Positions 57,109 through 64,000 of a DNA stretch of 64,000 bases are shown here, piece by piece; position 1 is the first letter of the stretch, and every line of letters starts with the position of its first letter. The position numbers and the translations under genes are program-made. Origin of the DNA: Ruminococcus sp. FC2018 (GTDB taxonomy: Bacteria; Bacillota; Clostridia; Oscillospirales; Ruminococcaceae); contig NZ_JHXH01000003.1 in NCBI RefSeq assembly GCF_000621805.1, positions 1 through 64,000 on the forward strand. The letters run 5' to 3'. The notes below the pieces were generated by a model. It saw nothing but the letters and a program-made list of their open reading frames with translations. It made no database searches and was not told the DNA's origin.

Positions 57109-57128
57109 TGCAGCAGGAAACTGCTGCA
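57109..57128 (+). terminator. Hairpin after the TetR gene
   Basis: An 8-bp stem (tgcagcag / ctgctgca) with a gaaa loop lies 17 bp after the TetR stop; the following AT-rich run is short of T, so it may be a weak terminator. Confidence 0.5.
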
Positions 57129-57144
57129 TAATTATTGATGTTTG

Positions 57145-57160
57145 GTTAGTTGCGGCTAAC
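57145..57160 (+). promoter_or_regulatory. GTTAG-N6-CTAAC box (site 8) before the feo operon
   Basis: A perfect inverted repeat 20 bp before the first feo-operon start codon. This copy ties the motif to ferrous iron uptake and is the main reason to suspect an iron-responsive repressor. The promoter hexamers are not clear. Confidence 0.8.
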
Positions 57161-57179
57161 TGACGAAGGGAGCAGTTCA

Positions 57180-57365
57180 ATGATAGACTGGTTATCAGAA
57201 AACATCGGTACTGTCATAGCGGCAGCCGTTGTAATAATTATCTTTGCCCTGGCACTGCGAAGTGCGGTAAGGCAGAAGAAAAAGGGAGGCTGCAGCTGCG
57301 GCTGTCCGGGATGCTCGGGGCGCTGTCCGCATTGCAGCACAGAGAAAAACAAGGAGGAAAAGTAA
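57180..57365 (+). CDS. FeoB-associated Cys-rich membrane protein
   Basis: The 61-residue protein has one membrane helix (about residues 11-29) followed by a basic stretch and a Cys-rich tail (CSCGCPGCSGRCPHC). This small protein is commonly encoded beside feoAB in Firmicutes and Bacteroidetes. AAGGGAG precedes ATG 57180. Its stop overlaps the feoA start (TAATG). Confidence 0.9.
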   Translation: MIDWLSENIGTVIAAAVVIIIFALALRSAVRQKKKGGCSCGCPGCSGRCPHCSTEKNKEEK

Positions 57366-57592
57366 TGAAGCTGAGTGAATTAAAAGCTGACAAGCTCGGC
57401 AGGGTGTGTGCGTTGGGAAGCGATACTCATTTTCTCAACCGCATCACATCTATCGGTCTGACAGAGGGAACAGTTTTTCAGGTCGTAAGAAATGACAGGA
57501 AAATGCCTGTGCTCATCTACGCAAGGCAGACACTGCTTGCACTGAACCGTGCCGATTGTGAAAAGATTGAGATAGAGGAGGCAGGCGCATGA
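57365..57592 (+). CDS. feoA: Ferrous iron transport protein A
   Basis: The 75-residue protein is an SH3-like FeoA domain, with the family pattern LGRVCALGSD, ITSIGLTEGTVFQV and a C-terminal TLLALNRADCEKIEI. FeoA is a cytosolic partner of FeoB. It overlaps feoB by 4 bp (ATGA). Confidence 0.95.
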   Translation: MKLSELKADKLGRVCALGSDTHFLNRITSIGLTEGTVFQVVRNDRKMPVLIYARQTLLALNRADCEKIEIEEAGA

Positions 57593-59427
57593 ATTCCATA
57601 GCACTTCTCGGACAGCCCAACTCGGGCAAATCCACCGTGTTCAATCACCTCACAGGTTCAAGACAGCATGTCGGCAACTGGCCGGGAAAGACTGTCGAAA
57701 AGAAAGACGGAACGTTCACATACAACAACGAAAAGTATTCTATCACCGACCTGCCGGGAAGCTACGGCCTTTCGGGCAATTCCGACGAAGAGGTCATCAC
57801 CGAGAAATTCATCAAGGACGGCAGTGCTGACCTGGTGCTCGTGCTGGTAGATGCCTCACAGCTCGAAAGAAGTATGTTCATGCTCGCCGAATTCGCACAG
57901 CTCGATGCACCTGCGGCGCTTATACTGAATATGATGGATGTTGCAAAAGAGCAGGGAGTAACGATAGACACCGAGCTTTTGTCTGAGCGTCTTGGCATAC
58001 CCGTGCTGCCATTTACGGCAGCCGATGACAAGGATTATGACAAGCTTAAGTCGCTGATAGTATCCGAGCTTAAAGACCCCCATAAGCTCATCAGCGTTCC
58101 CGAAACGGGCAGCAATGATGATATCAAAGATGCAGTAAATTCAAAGTACGAATGGATCAGCAAACAGCTCGATGGCGTTTGCGAAACAAAACAGAAAGAA
58201 TACAAGCTGTCGAAATTCGACAAGATGATAACAAGTCCCCGAAAGGGAAAGATAGCCTGCATAGGCATCGTTCTTCTTGCCTTTATCGTGTCGATGTTCG
58301 CCGCTGCACCTATAATGGGCGTTGGCGCAATGATACCGAAACTGCTCAGCGAGCCGATATCAAACGGTCTGAGCAGCCTGAATGTTCACCCGTGGCTCAT
58401 CTCGGTGTTCAGCCTCATCATACCAAACACGCTGTATTTCTGCGTTGCAATGGGCGGATTTGTTCTGGCGGTCAACATAGTCTTCGGCTATCTTGAAGAA
58501 GTAGGCTTCCTCGCAAGAATGGCTTATCAGTTTGACGGAGTGCTTTCGAGGCTCGGTCTTCAGGGCAAAGCTGTAGCTCCGATGCTTATGGGCTTTGGCT
58601 GTACCATTGGTGCAACAAGCGGAACAAGAGTCATGGACAACTGGGGACAGAAGATGCTCACAATGGCTGTCGTCTGGGCAGTTCCCTGTGCATCTATATG
58701 GTCTATCATCCCTGTTGTCTCGGGAATGTTCTTCCCTGCATGGGCAATGGCTCTGGTGATACTCGGCATACTTGTCTATGTGTTCTTTATGATGTGGGTA
58801 GTATCAAAGATATTCGGCAAAAAGCTCGCTCCCGCCGAGACAAGAACGGGAATGATAATGGAGCTTCCTCCATATCACAAGCCACACTGGAAGCACATCT
58901 TCAAAGAGGCAGGCTTCAAGTCGCTGGACATCTTCAAAAGAGCGCTGCGAACTGTGTTTATCATCTCATTCATCTTCTGGCTGCTGCAGTACACAAGCAC
59001 AGGAAACATTGAGGACAGTCTGCTTTACAAGATAGGAACTGCCATTGAGCCTGTGACCAAATTCTTCGGTATGGGCTGGAGAACATTTGCAGGCTTTATC
59101 GGCTCTGCATTTGCAAAGGAATCGGTGCTCGGCGTTCTGAACTCTGTTTTTGTCGGTGAGCACTCTATGCTCGATGCAACATTCGGCGCACATTCGGGTG
59201 TTGACAGCGCAACGCTTGCAGAAAGTATGAAGGGAGTTATCTCTCAGGCAGAGGCACTTGCATTCATGTTTGCGATAACATTCAACGTTCCCTGTGTTAT
59301 GGCACTTTCCACGACATACAGAGAATCTCACTCGCTCAAATGGACAGCAAAAGTCGCAGCGTTCTATATCGTGTGCGCATTGCTGCTCTCCTGCATCGTT
59401 TACCACGTCGCATCTATCTTTTTATAA
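57589..59427 (+). CDS. feoB: Ferrous iron transporter FeoB
   Basis: The 612-residue protein has an N-terminal G domain with G1 GQPNSGKS (8-15), the G2 Thr35, G3 DLPG (54-57) and G4 NMMD, then a membrane domain from about residue 220 with two Gate regions (for example GFLARMAYQFD and APMLMGFGCT). It imports Fe2+. It is shorter than the 773-residue E. coli protein but typical of clostridial FeoB. The operon order is Cys-rich protein, feoA, feoB. Confidence 0.98.
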   Translation: MNSIALLGQPNSGKSTVFNHLTGSRQHVGNWPGKTVEKKDGTFTYNNEKYSITDLPGSYGLSGNSDEEVITEKFIKDGSADLVLVLVDASQLERSMFMLAEFAQLDAPAALILNMMDVAKEQGVTIDTELLSERLGIPVLPFTAADDKDYDKLKSLIVSELKDPHKLISVPETGSNDDIKDAVNSKYEWISKQLDGVCETKQKEYKLSKFDKMITSPRKGKIACIGIVLLAFIVSMFAAAPIMGVGAMIPKLLSEPISNGLSSLNVHPWLISVFSLIIPNTLYFCVAMGGFVLAVNIVFGYLEEVGFLARMAYQFDGVLSRLGLQGKAVAPMLMGFGCTIGATSGTRVMDNWGQKMLTMAVVWAVPCASIWSIIPVVSGMFFPAWAMALVILGILVYVFFMMWVVSKIFGKKLAPAETRTGMIMELPPYHKPHWKHIFKEAGFKSLDIFKRALRTVFIISFIFWLLQYTSTGNIEDSLLYKIGTAIEPVTKFFGMGWRTFAGFIGSAFAKESVLGVLNSVFVGEHSMLDATFGAHSGVDSATLAESMKGVISQAEALAFMFAITFNVPCVMALSTTYRESHSLKWTAKVAAFYIVCALLLSCIVYHVASIFL

Positions 59428-59444
59428 AACCTAACCGGCCTCAG

Positions 59445-59475
59445 CAGCCCGGCAAGATAATCTGTCGGGCTGTTT
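59445..59475 (+). terminator. Terminator of the feo operon
   Basis: The stem cagcccg / cgggctg (59445-59451, 59466-59472), with further partial pairing, ends in a short T-run 18 bp after the feoB stop. Confidence 0.65.
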
Positions 59476-59537
59476 GGCGTATTAATCGCTCCCCTGCACA
59501 TTTCTGACCAAATGGAACAGTTTTGTCTTTTTGGCTC

Positions 59538-59601
59538 TTGAATATCTGCGAACAGTAATGTATAATGTCAATATCAAAGCAAATGGTTAGTCATTTCTAA
59601 C
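59538..59601 (+). promoter_or_regulatory. Promoter with box (site 9) of the ABC/AraC operon
   Basis: TTGAAT (59538-59543), 17 bp, TATAAT (59561-59566), and the perfect box at 59586-59601, about 12 bp after the expected +1 and 6 bp before the ribosome site. Confidence 0.82.
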
Positions 59602-59622
59602 TTGTGAAAAGGAGCAGATATT

Positions 59623-60324
59623 ATGTTTGTGCAGATAAGCAATGTGAAGAAAAGCTACGGCAAGGATACAAGCTACATACAGGTGCTCAAAGGTGTCAGC
59701 ACAGTGGTCGGCAAAGGTCAGATGTGCGTCATTCTGGGCACGAGCGGTTCGGGCAAATCGACCCTGCTCAACTGCATTGGCGGACTTGATACGATGGACT
59801 CCGGCTCTGTAAAAGTTGACGGCAAGGAGATATCCGGCTTGAAGCCTGCAGAGCTGTCAGACTACCGCCGTGACTATCTCGGCTTTATCTTTCAGTTTTA
59901 CAATCTTGTGCCGAACCTGACCGTTCGGGAAAATATCAGAGTCTGCGAGTACCTCACCGACTCGCCTCTGGATATTGACGAACTGCTTGATGTGCTCGGT
60001 CTTACCGAACACCAGAACAAGTTCCCCGCTCAGCTCTCGGGCGGTCAGCAGCAGAGATGTGCGATAGCAAGAGCACTTATCAAGAACCCCAAGCTGCTGC
60101 TTTGTGACGAACCGACGGGAGCGCTCGATTCAAAGACCTCACGGGATATTCTGATACTTTTGGAAAAGATAAATCGCAAATACGGCACAACGATGCTGAT
60201 AGTCACCCACAACAACTCCATAAAGAATATGGTACATAAGGTCATCATCGTCAAGGACGGGCAGATACTCAAGGACTACGAAAACGAGGAACGCATACCC
60301 GCTGCCGAGCTGGAGGATCTGTGA
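59623..60324 (+). CDS. ABC ATPase (LolD/MacB type)
   Basis: The 233-residue ATPase has Walker A GTSGSGKS, LSGGQQQR, LLLCDEPTGALDS and VTHN. It is very similar to 26237-26938 over its whole length, and both are followed by a similar permease, showing a duplicated operon. AAAGGAG precedes the ATG. Confidence 0.93.
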   Translation: MFVQISNVKKSYGKDTSYIQVLKGVSTVVGKGQMCVILGTSGSGKSTLLNCIGGLDTMDSGSVKVDGKEISGLKPAELSDYRRDYLGFIFQFYNLVPNLTVRENIRVCEYLTDSPLDIDELLDVLGLTEHQNKFPAQLSGGQQQRCAIARALIKNPKLLLCDEPTGALDSKTSRDILILLEKINRKYGTTMLIVTHNNSIKNMVHKVIIVKDGQILKDYENEERIPAAELEDL

Positions 60325-62576
60325 TGAGAAAGGTATTGAGAAAGCGCCTGCCCCGTGTTCTAAAGGCAGGCTGGGGACGCTATCTGGCATTAACGCTTGT
60401 TATAGCCATGGGAATCTATCTCGTTATAGGCATCGTCGGTGCAGCTGAAACGGTTATTCACGGCACAGACGAAAAACGTGAGGAATTCAACACACAGGAC
60501 GGCTTTTTCACAGTGTTCCAACCGCTGAGCGACAATGATATCAAAGAGCTTACAAAAGACGGCACACAGCTTCAGGAAGAGTTTTCGACCGACCTTTCAG
60601 TCAATCACGAAACGAAACTTCGCATGTTCAAAAATCGTGAGAACATCGACAAACTGATACTCAGCGATGGCAGGCTTGCCGAAAAGGACGGCGAGTGCGT
60701 GCTTGAAAAGCGCTATGCCGAGTGCAACAAAATATCCGTCGGTGATGAGCTGACCGCAGGCGGCATCAGCTTCACCGTCACGGGCATTGGCTGCGTATCC
60801 GACTATGAACAGCCGAAGGACAAGCTTTCCGACACGGCGGTTCAGTCGGAGTATTTCGGGCTTATCTTTGTAACTGACGAGTGCTATGAAAATGTGCGTT
60901 CTCACGACGGAATGCCTGCGCAGGACTATGTCTGCGCCTACAAGCTGGGCAGCGGCGTGACCGGCAGCGAACTCAAAGAAAAGCTTAAGTCGATAAAGAC
61001 CGACACGGGCAGCGAGAATCTGCTTTCGTTTGTGACTGCCGATGACAACAAGCGCATCGAGGCTGCCGCAGGCAACAGATTGATGCACCGCAGTGCAGGT
61101 CTTGCCGCAGGCATAATCATTCTGATACTGTTCGGCTATGTCATCTCGGTCTTTGTCGTTCACCGTATTGATAGTGAATCGTCTGTCATTGGCGCACTCT
61201 ATTCGCTCGGCGTTAAAAAGAAAGACCTGCTGCGCCACTACATCACACTGCCTACGATAGTCGCTTTCATCGGCGGACTTATCGGCACGGGCATGGGCTT
61301 TTCACCTATCGGCATAGGCTCAAAGCTGCACGATGCATACGACCATTTCTCACTGCCGCAGTATGACATATACTATGCTCCTTACCTGCTGATATACGGG
61401 CTTATCCTGCCGCCGATAATCTCAGCAGCCGTCAATGCGATAGTCATAAACAAAAGGCTCTCACGCACTGCGCTCTCGCTTATAAAGAACGAACAAAGCG
61501 CATCGAGCTATCGCCGGTTCAACATACGCTCAAAGAGCTTTATCACCGTTTTCCGCATAAGGCAGACGGTGCGTGAGCTTCGCTCTGCGATAACCGTTGT
61601 GCTCGGAATGTTTGTCTCGATGCTTGTGGTCATGCTCGGGCTTGACTGCCTCGTTATGTGCTCGGCATTAAAAACTGACAACGCAGATGATACCCACTAT
61701 GAGTATATGTACCTGTATAAATTCCCCGATAAAGAGATACCCAAAGGCTGCGAGCAAGCATTTGTCAGGACGCTTTCCACAGAGTGCAAAGGGCACACTC
61801 TCGATGTGACCGTGATAGGTCTGACCGATGGCAGCAGATACTTTGATGCCCGTCCCGAAAAGGACAAAACCAAAGCCGTCGTGAACAACTCGCTTGTTGA
61901 ACGATTTGGCTATAAAACGGGCGACGAGGTGACATTCACAGATACTGCAAACGACAAAGACTACACCTTTACTGTCAGCGGCACAGCGCAGTATTCGCCG
62001 GGTTTCACGATATTTATGGACATCGGCTCTATGCGTGAGCTTTTCGGTGAGGATAAGGACTATTTCAATGCCGTGTTCTCGGGCGAAAAGCTCGATATCG
62101 ACGAAAGCAGACTTTACAGCACAACGAGCAAAGCCGACATTGAAAAAAGCGCAGGAGTTTTTGTACAGCAGATGAGTTCGCTCATCTGGACTATGCTTAT
62201 CGTCGGCGTGGTGATATTCATCGTGGTTATGTATCTGATGATGGGCGTAATGATAGACCGAAGCTCGTTCGGCATCTCACTGATAAAGATATTCGGTTAC
62301 CGCCGCAGCGAGATACGCAAGCTCTACACGAGCGGCAACCTGATGATCGTTGCAATAGGCGCACTTGTCTGCATACCGCTCGCAAAGCTCGTTATGGACG
62401 GCATCTACCCAAGCTTCGTGTCAAATGTCGCCTGCTCGATGGTGCTTGAATTTTCCCCGCTGATATATCTGGCGGTTTATGTTTCAGTGCTGGCGGTGTA
62501 CTTTATCAGCAGTACCTTGCTGACAAGAAAGCTCAATAAGATAACACCTGCCGAGGTGCTGAAAAACAGAGAATGA
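60324..62576 (+). CDS. MacB/FtsX-type ABC permease (short form)
   Basis: The 750-residue permease is a paralogue of 23521-26235. The N-terminal and FtsX parts align closely (AGIIILILFGYVISVFVVH, KKKDLLRHY, NRE end), but the coiled-coil insertion of about 150 residues is missing between the first extracytoplasmic part and the first FtsX domain. ATG 60324 overlaps the ATPase stop by 1 bp (TGATG). It is followed by an AraC gene whose 5' spacer is shared with the paralogous locus. Confidence 0.88.
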   Translation: MRKVLRKRLPRVLKAGWGRYLALTLVIAMGIYLVIGIVGAAETVIHGTDEKREEFNTQDGFFTVFQPLSDNDIKELTKDGTQLQEEFSTDLSVNHETKLRMFKNRENIDKLILSDGRLAEKDGECVLEKRYAECNKISVGDELTAGGISFTVTGIGCVSDYEQPKDKLSDTAVQSEYFGLIFVTDECYENVRSHDGMPAQDYVCAYKLGSGVTGSELKEKLKSIKTDTGSENLLSFVTADDNKRIEAAAGNRLMHRSAGLAAGIIILILFGYVISVFVVHRIDSESSVIGALYSLGVKKKDLLRHYITLPTIVAFIGGLIGTGMGFSPIGIGSKLHDAYDHFSLPQYDIYYAPYLLIYGLILPPIISAAVNAIVINKRLSRTALSLIKNEQSASSYRRFNIRSKSFITVFRIRQTVRELRSAITVVLGMFVSMLVVMLGLDCLVMCSALKTDNADDTHYEYMYLYKFPDKEIPKGCEQAFVRTLSTECKGHTLDVTVIGLTDGSRYFDARPEKDKTKAVVNNSLVERFGYKTGDEVTFTDTANDKDYTFTVSGTAQYSPGFTIFMDIGSMRELFGEDKDYFNAVFSGEKLDIDESRLYSTTSKADIEKSAGVFVQQMSSLIWTMLIVGVVIFIVVMYLMMGVMIDRSSFGISLIKIFGYRRSEIRKLYTSGNLMIVAIGALVCIPLAKLVMDGIYPSFVSNVACSMVLEFSPLIYLAVYVSVLAVYFISSTLLTRKLNKITPAEVLKNRE

Positions 62577-62604
62577 TACTGATTTTTTGCGAAAGGGTGA
62601 TAGT

Positions 62605-63591
62605 GTGGATCACGATATGAACGGCATTGCCTTTGGCACAAATGTTGCCGATGTTTTTGAAAAAGAGGACTGCCGCATAATGCGCATGACCTCTGAAACA
62701 GGTGAAGGCGTAATGACGCTGTATCATGTTTTTGACGGCGTTATAATCATGCACAACAACTTTCATATGCAAAGCTGTGATTCTGACTTTGCAGCAAAGG
62801 GCAATTTCCTTTGCATAGATCATTGCCGTGAGGGCAGGATCGAAACGAGCGTGAAGGACGATTCGGTCTGCTGTCTGTCATCGGGCGAACTGCGGATCGA
62901 CGACGGCAGACACAACAACGGCACAGCAAGATTTCCTCTCAAGCACTATTACGGGCTGACTATCGCCTTTGACCTTGATACAGCCCAGCCTGCCCTTGAC
63001 AGCTACATCAGCGATTTCAAAGTCAGGCTCTCGGATATCTCGCAAAAATACTGCACCGACAAAGAGCCGTATGTCATATCCTCGTGTCCCGAAATAGCCC
63101 ATATCTTTTCCGAGCTTTACAATGTGCCCTCAAAGATAAGGCGTGATTATTTCCGCATCAAGATACTCGAATTGCTGCTGTTTCTCGATGCACTGGAAAT
63201 AGACAGGTACAAGACCGAAAAGCCGTATTTCTACAAAGGTCAGGTCGAAAAGATACACGCCATCTGCGAACTGATGACATCTGACCTGACAAGATCATAC
63301 ACCATAGAAGAGCTGTCGCACAGATTCGATATCGCACCGACCGCTTTGAAAAAGTGTTTCAGCAGCATTTACGGCAGCCCGATATATACCTATATGAAAA
63401 ACTGCCGCCTTGACCGTGCGGCATATCTGCTGAAAAACGAGCCGTCGATGAAGGTCGCTGATATTGCGGCAGCGGTCGGATACGAAAGCGCAGGCAAATT
63501 CTCGGCGGCTTTCCGCAAGAAAACAGGCAGCACGCCGCTCGATTACCGAAAGTATTCCGAACATAACAAGACCACTCCGAACCGGCAATAG
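62605..63591 (+). CDS. AraC-family regulator, PchR/YbtA-like
   Basis: The 328-residue protein is a paralogue of 54608-55582: an N-terminal sensor region (VFEKEDCRIMRM, CIDHCREGRIE) and a C-terminal AraC HTH pair (about 230-325; SIYGSPIYTYMKNCRL, ADIAAAVGYESAGKFSAAFRKK, TPLDYR). The start is taken at GTG 62605, 7 bp after GAAAGGG; ATG 62617 is an alternative. It lies 28 bp after the permease and likely controls this ABC operon. Confidence 0.85.
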   Translation: MDHDMNGIAFGTNVADVFEKEDCRIMRMTSETGEGVMTLYHVFDGVIIMHNNFHMQSCDSDFAAKGNFLCIDHCREGRIETSVKDDSVCCLSSGELRIDDGRHNNGTARFPLKHYYGLTIAFDLDTAQPALDSYISDFKVRLSDISQKYCTDKEPYVISSCPEIAHIFSELYNVPSKIRRDYFRIKILELLLFLDALEIDRYKTEKPYFYKGQVEKIHAICELMTSDLTRSYTIEELSHRFDIAPTALKKCFSSIYGSPIYTYMKNCRLDRAAYLLKNEPSMKVADIAAAVGYESAGKFSAAFRKKTGSTPLDYRKYSEHNKTTPNRQ

Positions 63592-63595
63592 AACA

Positions 63596-63802
63596 ACGCC
63601 TTGCAAGCTGTGCAGTCGCTCTATTTGCAAGGCGTTTTGATTTGTGAGGCAAACGGGCTTGAACAGCGTCCGAGGGCTTTTCGAAACCCGTCAAATAGCG
63701 CAAATACAGCGGTTTTGCAAAGTTTCCCGATTGCCTGCCTGTTGTGATCTCTGCTGAATTTTACCCGATTTGAAAACCCGATAAGCGTCAAATAAACGTC
63801 AG
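63596..63802. repeat. Attachment-site-like repeat R4 with terminator hairpin
   Basis: An 11-bp stem hairpin with T-run (acgccttgcaa / ttgcaaggcgt, 63596-63635) serves as terminator of the AraC gene. The core-like gaggcaaacgggcttgaac follows at 63646-63664, then, about 120 bp on, two related motifs aagcgtc and aaacgtc at 63783 and 63794, 11 bp apart. The architecture matches R1-R3; the sequence between is different. Confidence 0.5.
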
Positions 63803-63865
63803 GTTCTGAAATCGGTAGCAGCAATAACATTGCTCCCCGTTATATCCAAGTGTTAAACCTCAACC

Positions 63866-64000
63866 GAGAATTTTAAGTTTTAATGCTAAAATTTAAAGTT
63901 TCGGGTTTGAATTTTAAGTTTTAAAGTCGAAATTTAAAGTTTCAAGCGCATATTTTAAGTTTTAGAGTCGATATTCTAAGTTTTTAAAGTAAAATTTAAG
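63866..64000. repeat. AT-rich tandem array with about 20.5-bp period (cut by window edge)
   Basis: Seven degenerate units are seen, of types ttttaagttt and tttaaagttt. The G of each unit falls at 63877, 63898, 63918, 63939, 63959, 63980 and 64000, that is steps of 21, 20, 21, 20, 21, 20. The alternation makes a 41-bp dimeric unit. No gene is seen in 63592-64000. Confidence 0.8.

Noticed and set aside
63866-64000. CRISPR array
   Set aside because: The units are about 20.5 bp, degenerate and contiguous, with no unique spacers and no cas genes.

Overview
The window looks like a chromosomal stretch of a Gram-positive gut clostridium, most likely Ruminococcus-like (Oscillospiraceae). I infer this from strong sigma-A type promoters and AGGAGG ribosome sites, a 612-residue FeoB with a FeoB-associated Cys-rich membrane protein, a Trep_Strep-type ECF S component, DUF6273 and zinc-ribbon/TIR proteins, and clostridial tyrosine integrases. 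No rRNA or intact tRNA gene is visible, so the assignment is by gene style only.

Layout. 1-316: left-truncated IS200/IS605 transposase with its end hairpin. 592-7393: a 17-codon ORF with its own perfect promoter, divergent from an HTH regulator, an RCC1-repeat lipoprotein, a zinc-ribbon membrane protein and a subtilisin/C-type-lectin protease. 7895-16188 (minus): a DUF2971-like gene and a four-gene operon with two TIR/zinc-ribbon/TPR proteins, an SPFH protein with many zinc ribbons and a small membrane protein. 16453-22375: mobile-element genes (two tyrosine integrases, a sigma-region-4-like protein, a RepA-like ATPase, an excisionase-like protein). 22802-63591: a large transport island with three MacB/FtsX-type ABC systems, four heterodimeric exporter-fold ABC pairs, a complete ECF transporter (fused double ATPase, EcfT, S component), five TetR and two AraC regulators, two methyltransferases, an alpha/beta hydrolase, an ATC-hydrolase-family protein, enolase and a FeoAB operon. 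63596-64000: another attachment-like repeat and a 20.5-bp-period AT-rich array running off the edge.

How it fits together. Nine copies of an inverted repeat GTTAG-N6-CTAAC (one degenerate) lie in the transport island, mostly at or just downstream of -10 boxes, upstream of FeoAB, three ABC or ECF operons, a MacB-type operon, the ATC-hydrolase-family gene, the methyltransferase operon and enolase. With feoAB in the set, the simplest reading is an iron (or other metal) repressor regulon. The YbtPQ/IrtAB-like ABC pairs, the ECF transporter next to them and the PchR/YbtA-like AraC proteins suggest capture of siderophores made by other organisms; no siderophore synthesis genes are present.

Four direct repeats (327-528, 7521-7720, 22536-22774, 63596-63802) share a terminator-like hairpin, a sequence resembling a tRNA 3' end, and paired arm-like motifs 11 bp apart. 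They separate the three cargo regions and suggest tandem accretion of genomic islands at one attachment sequence.
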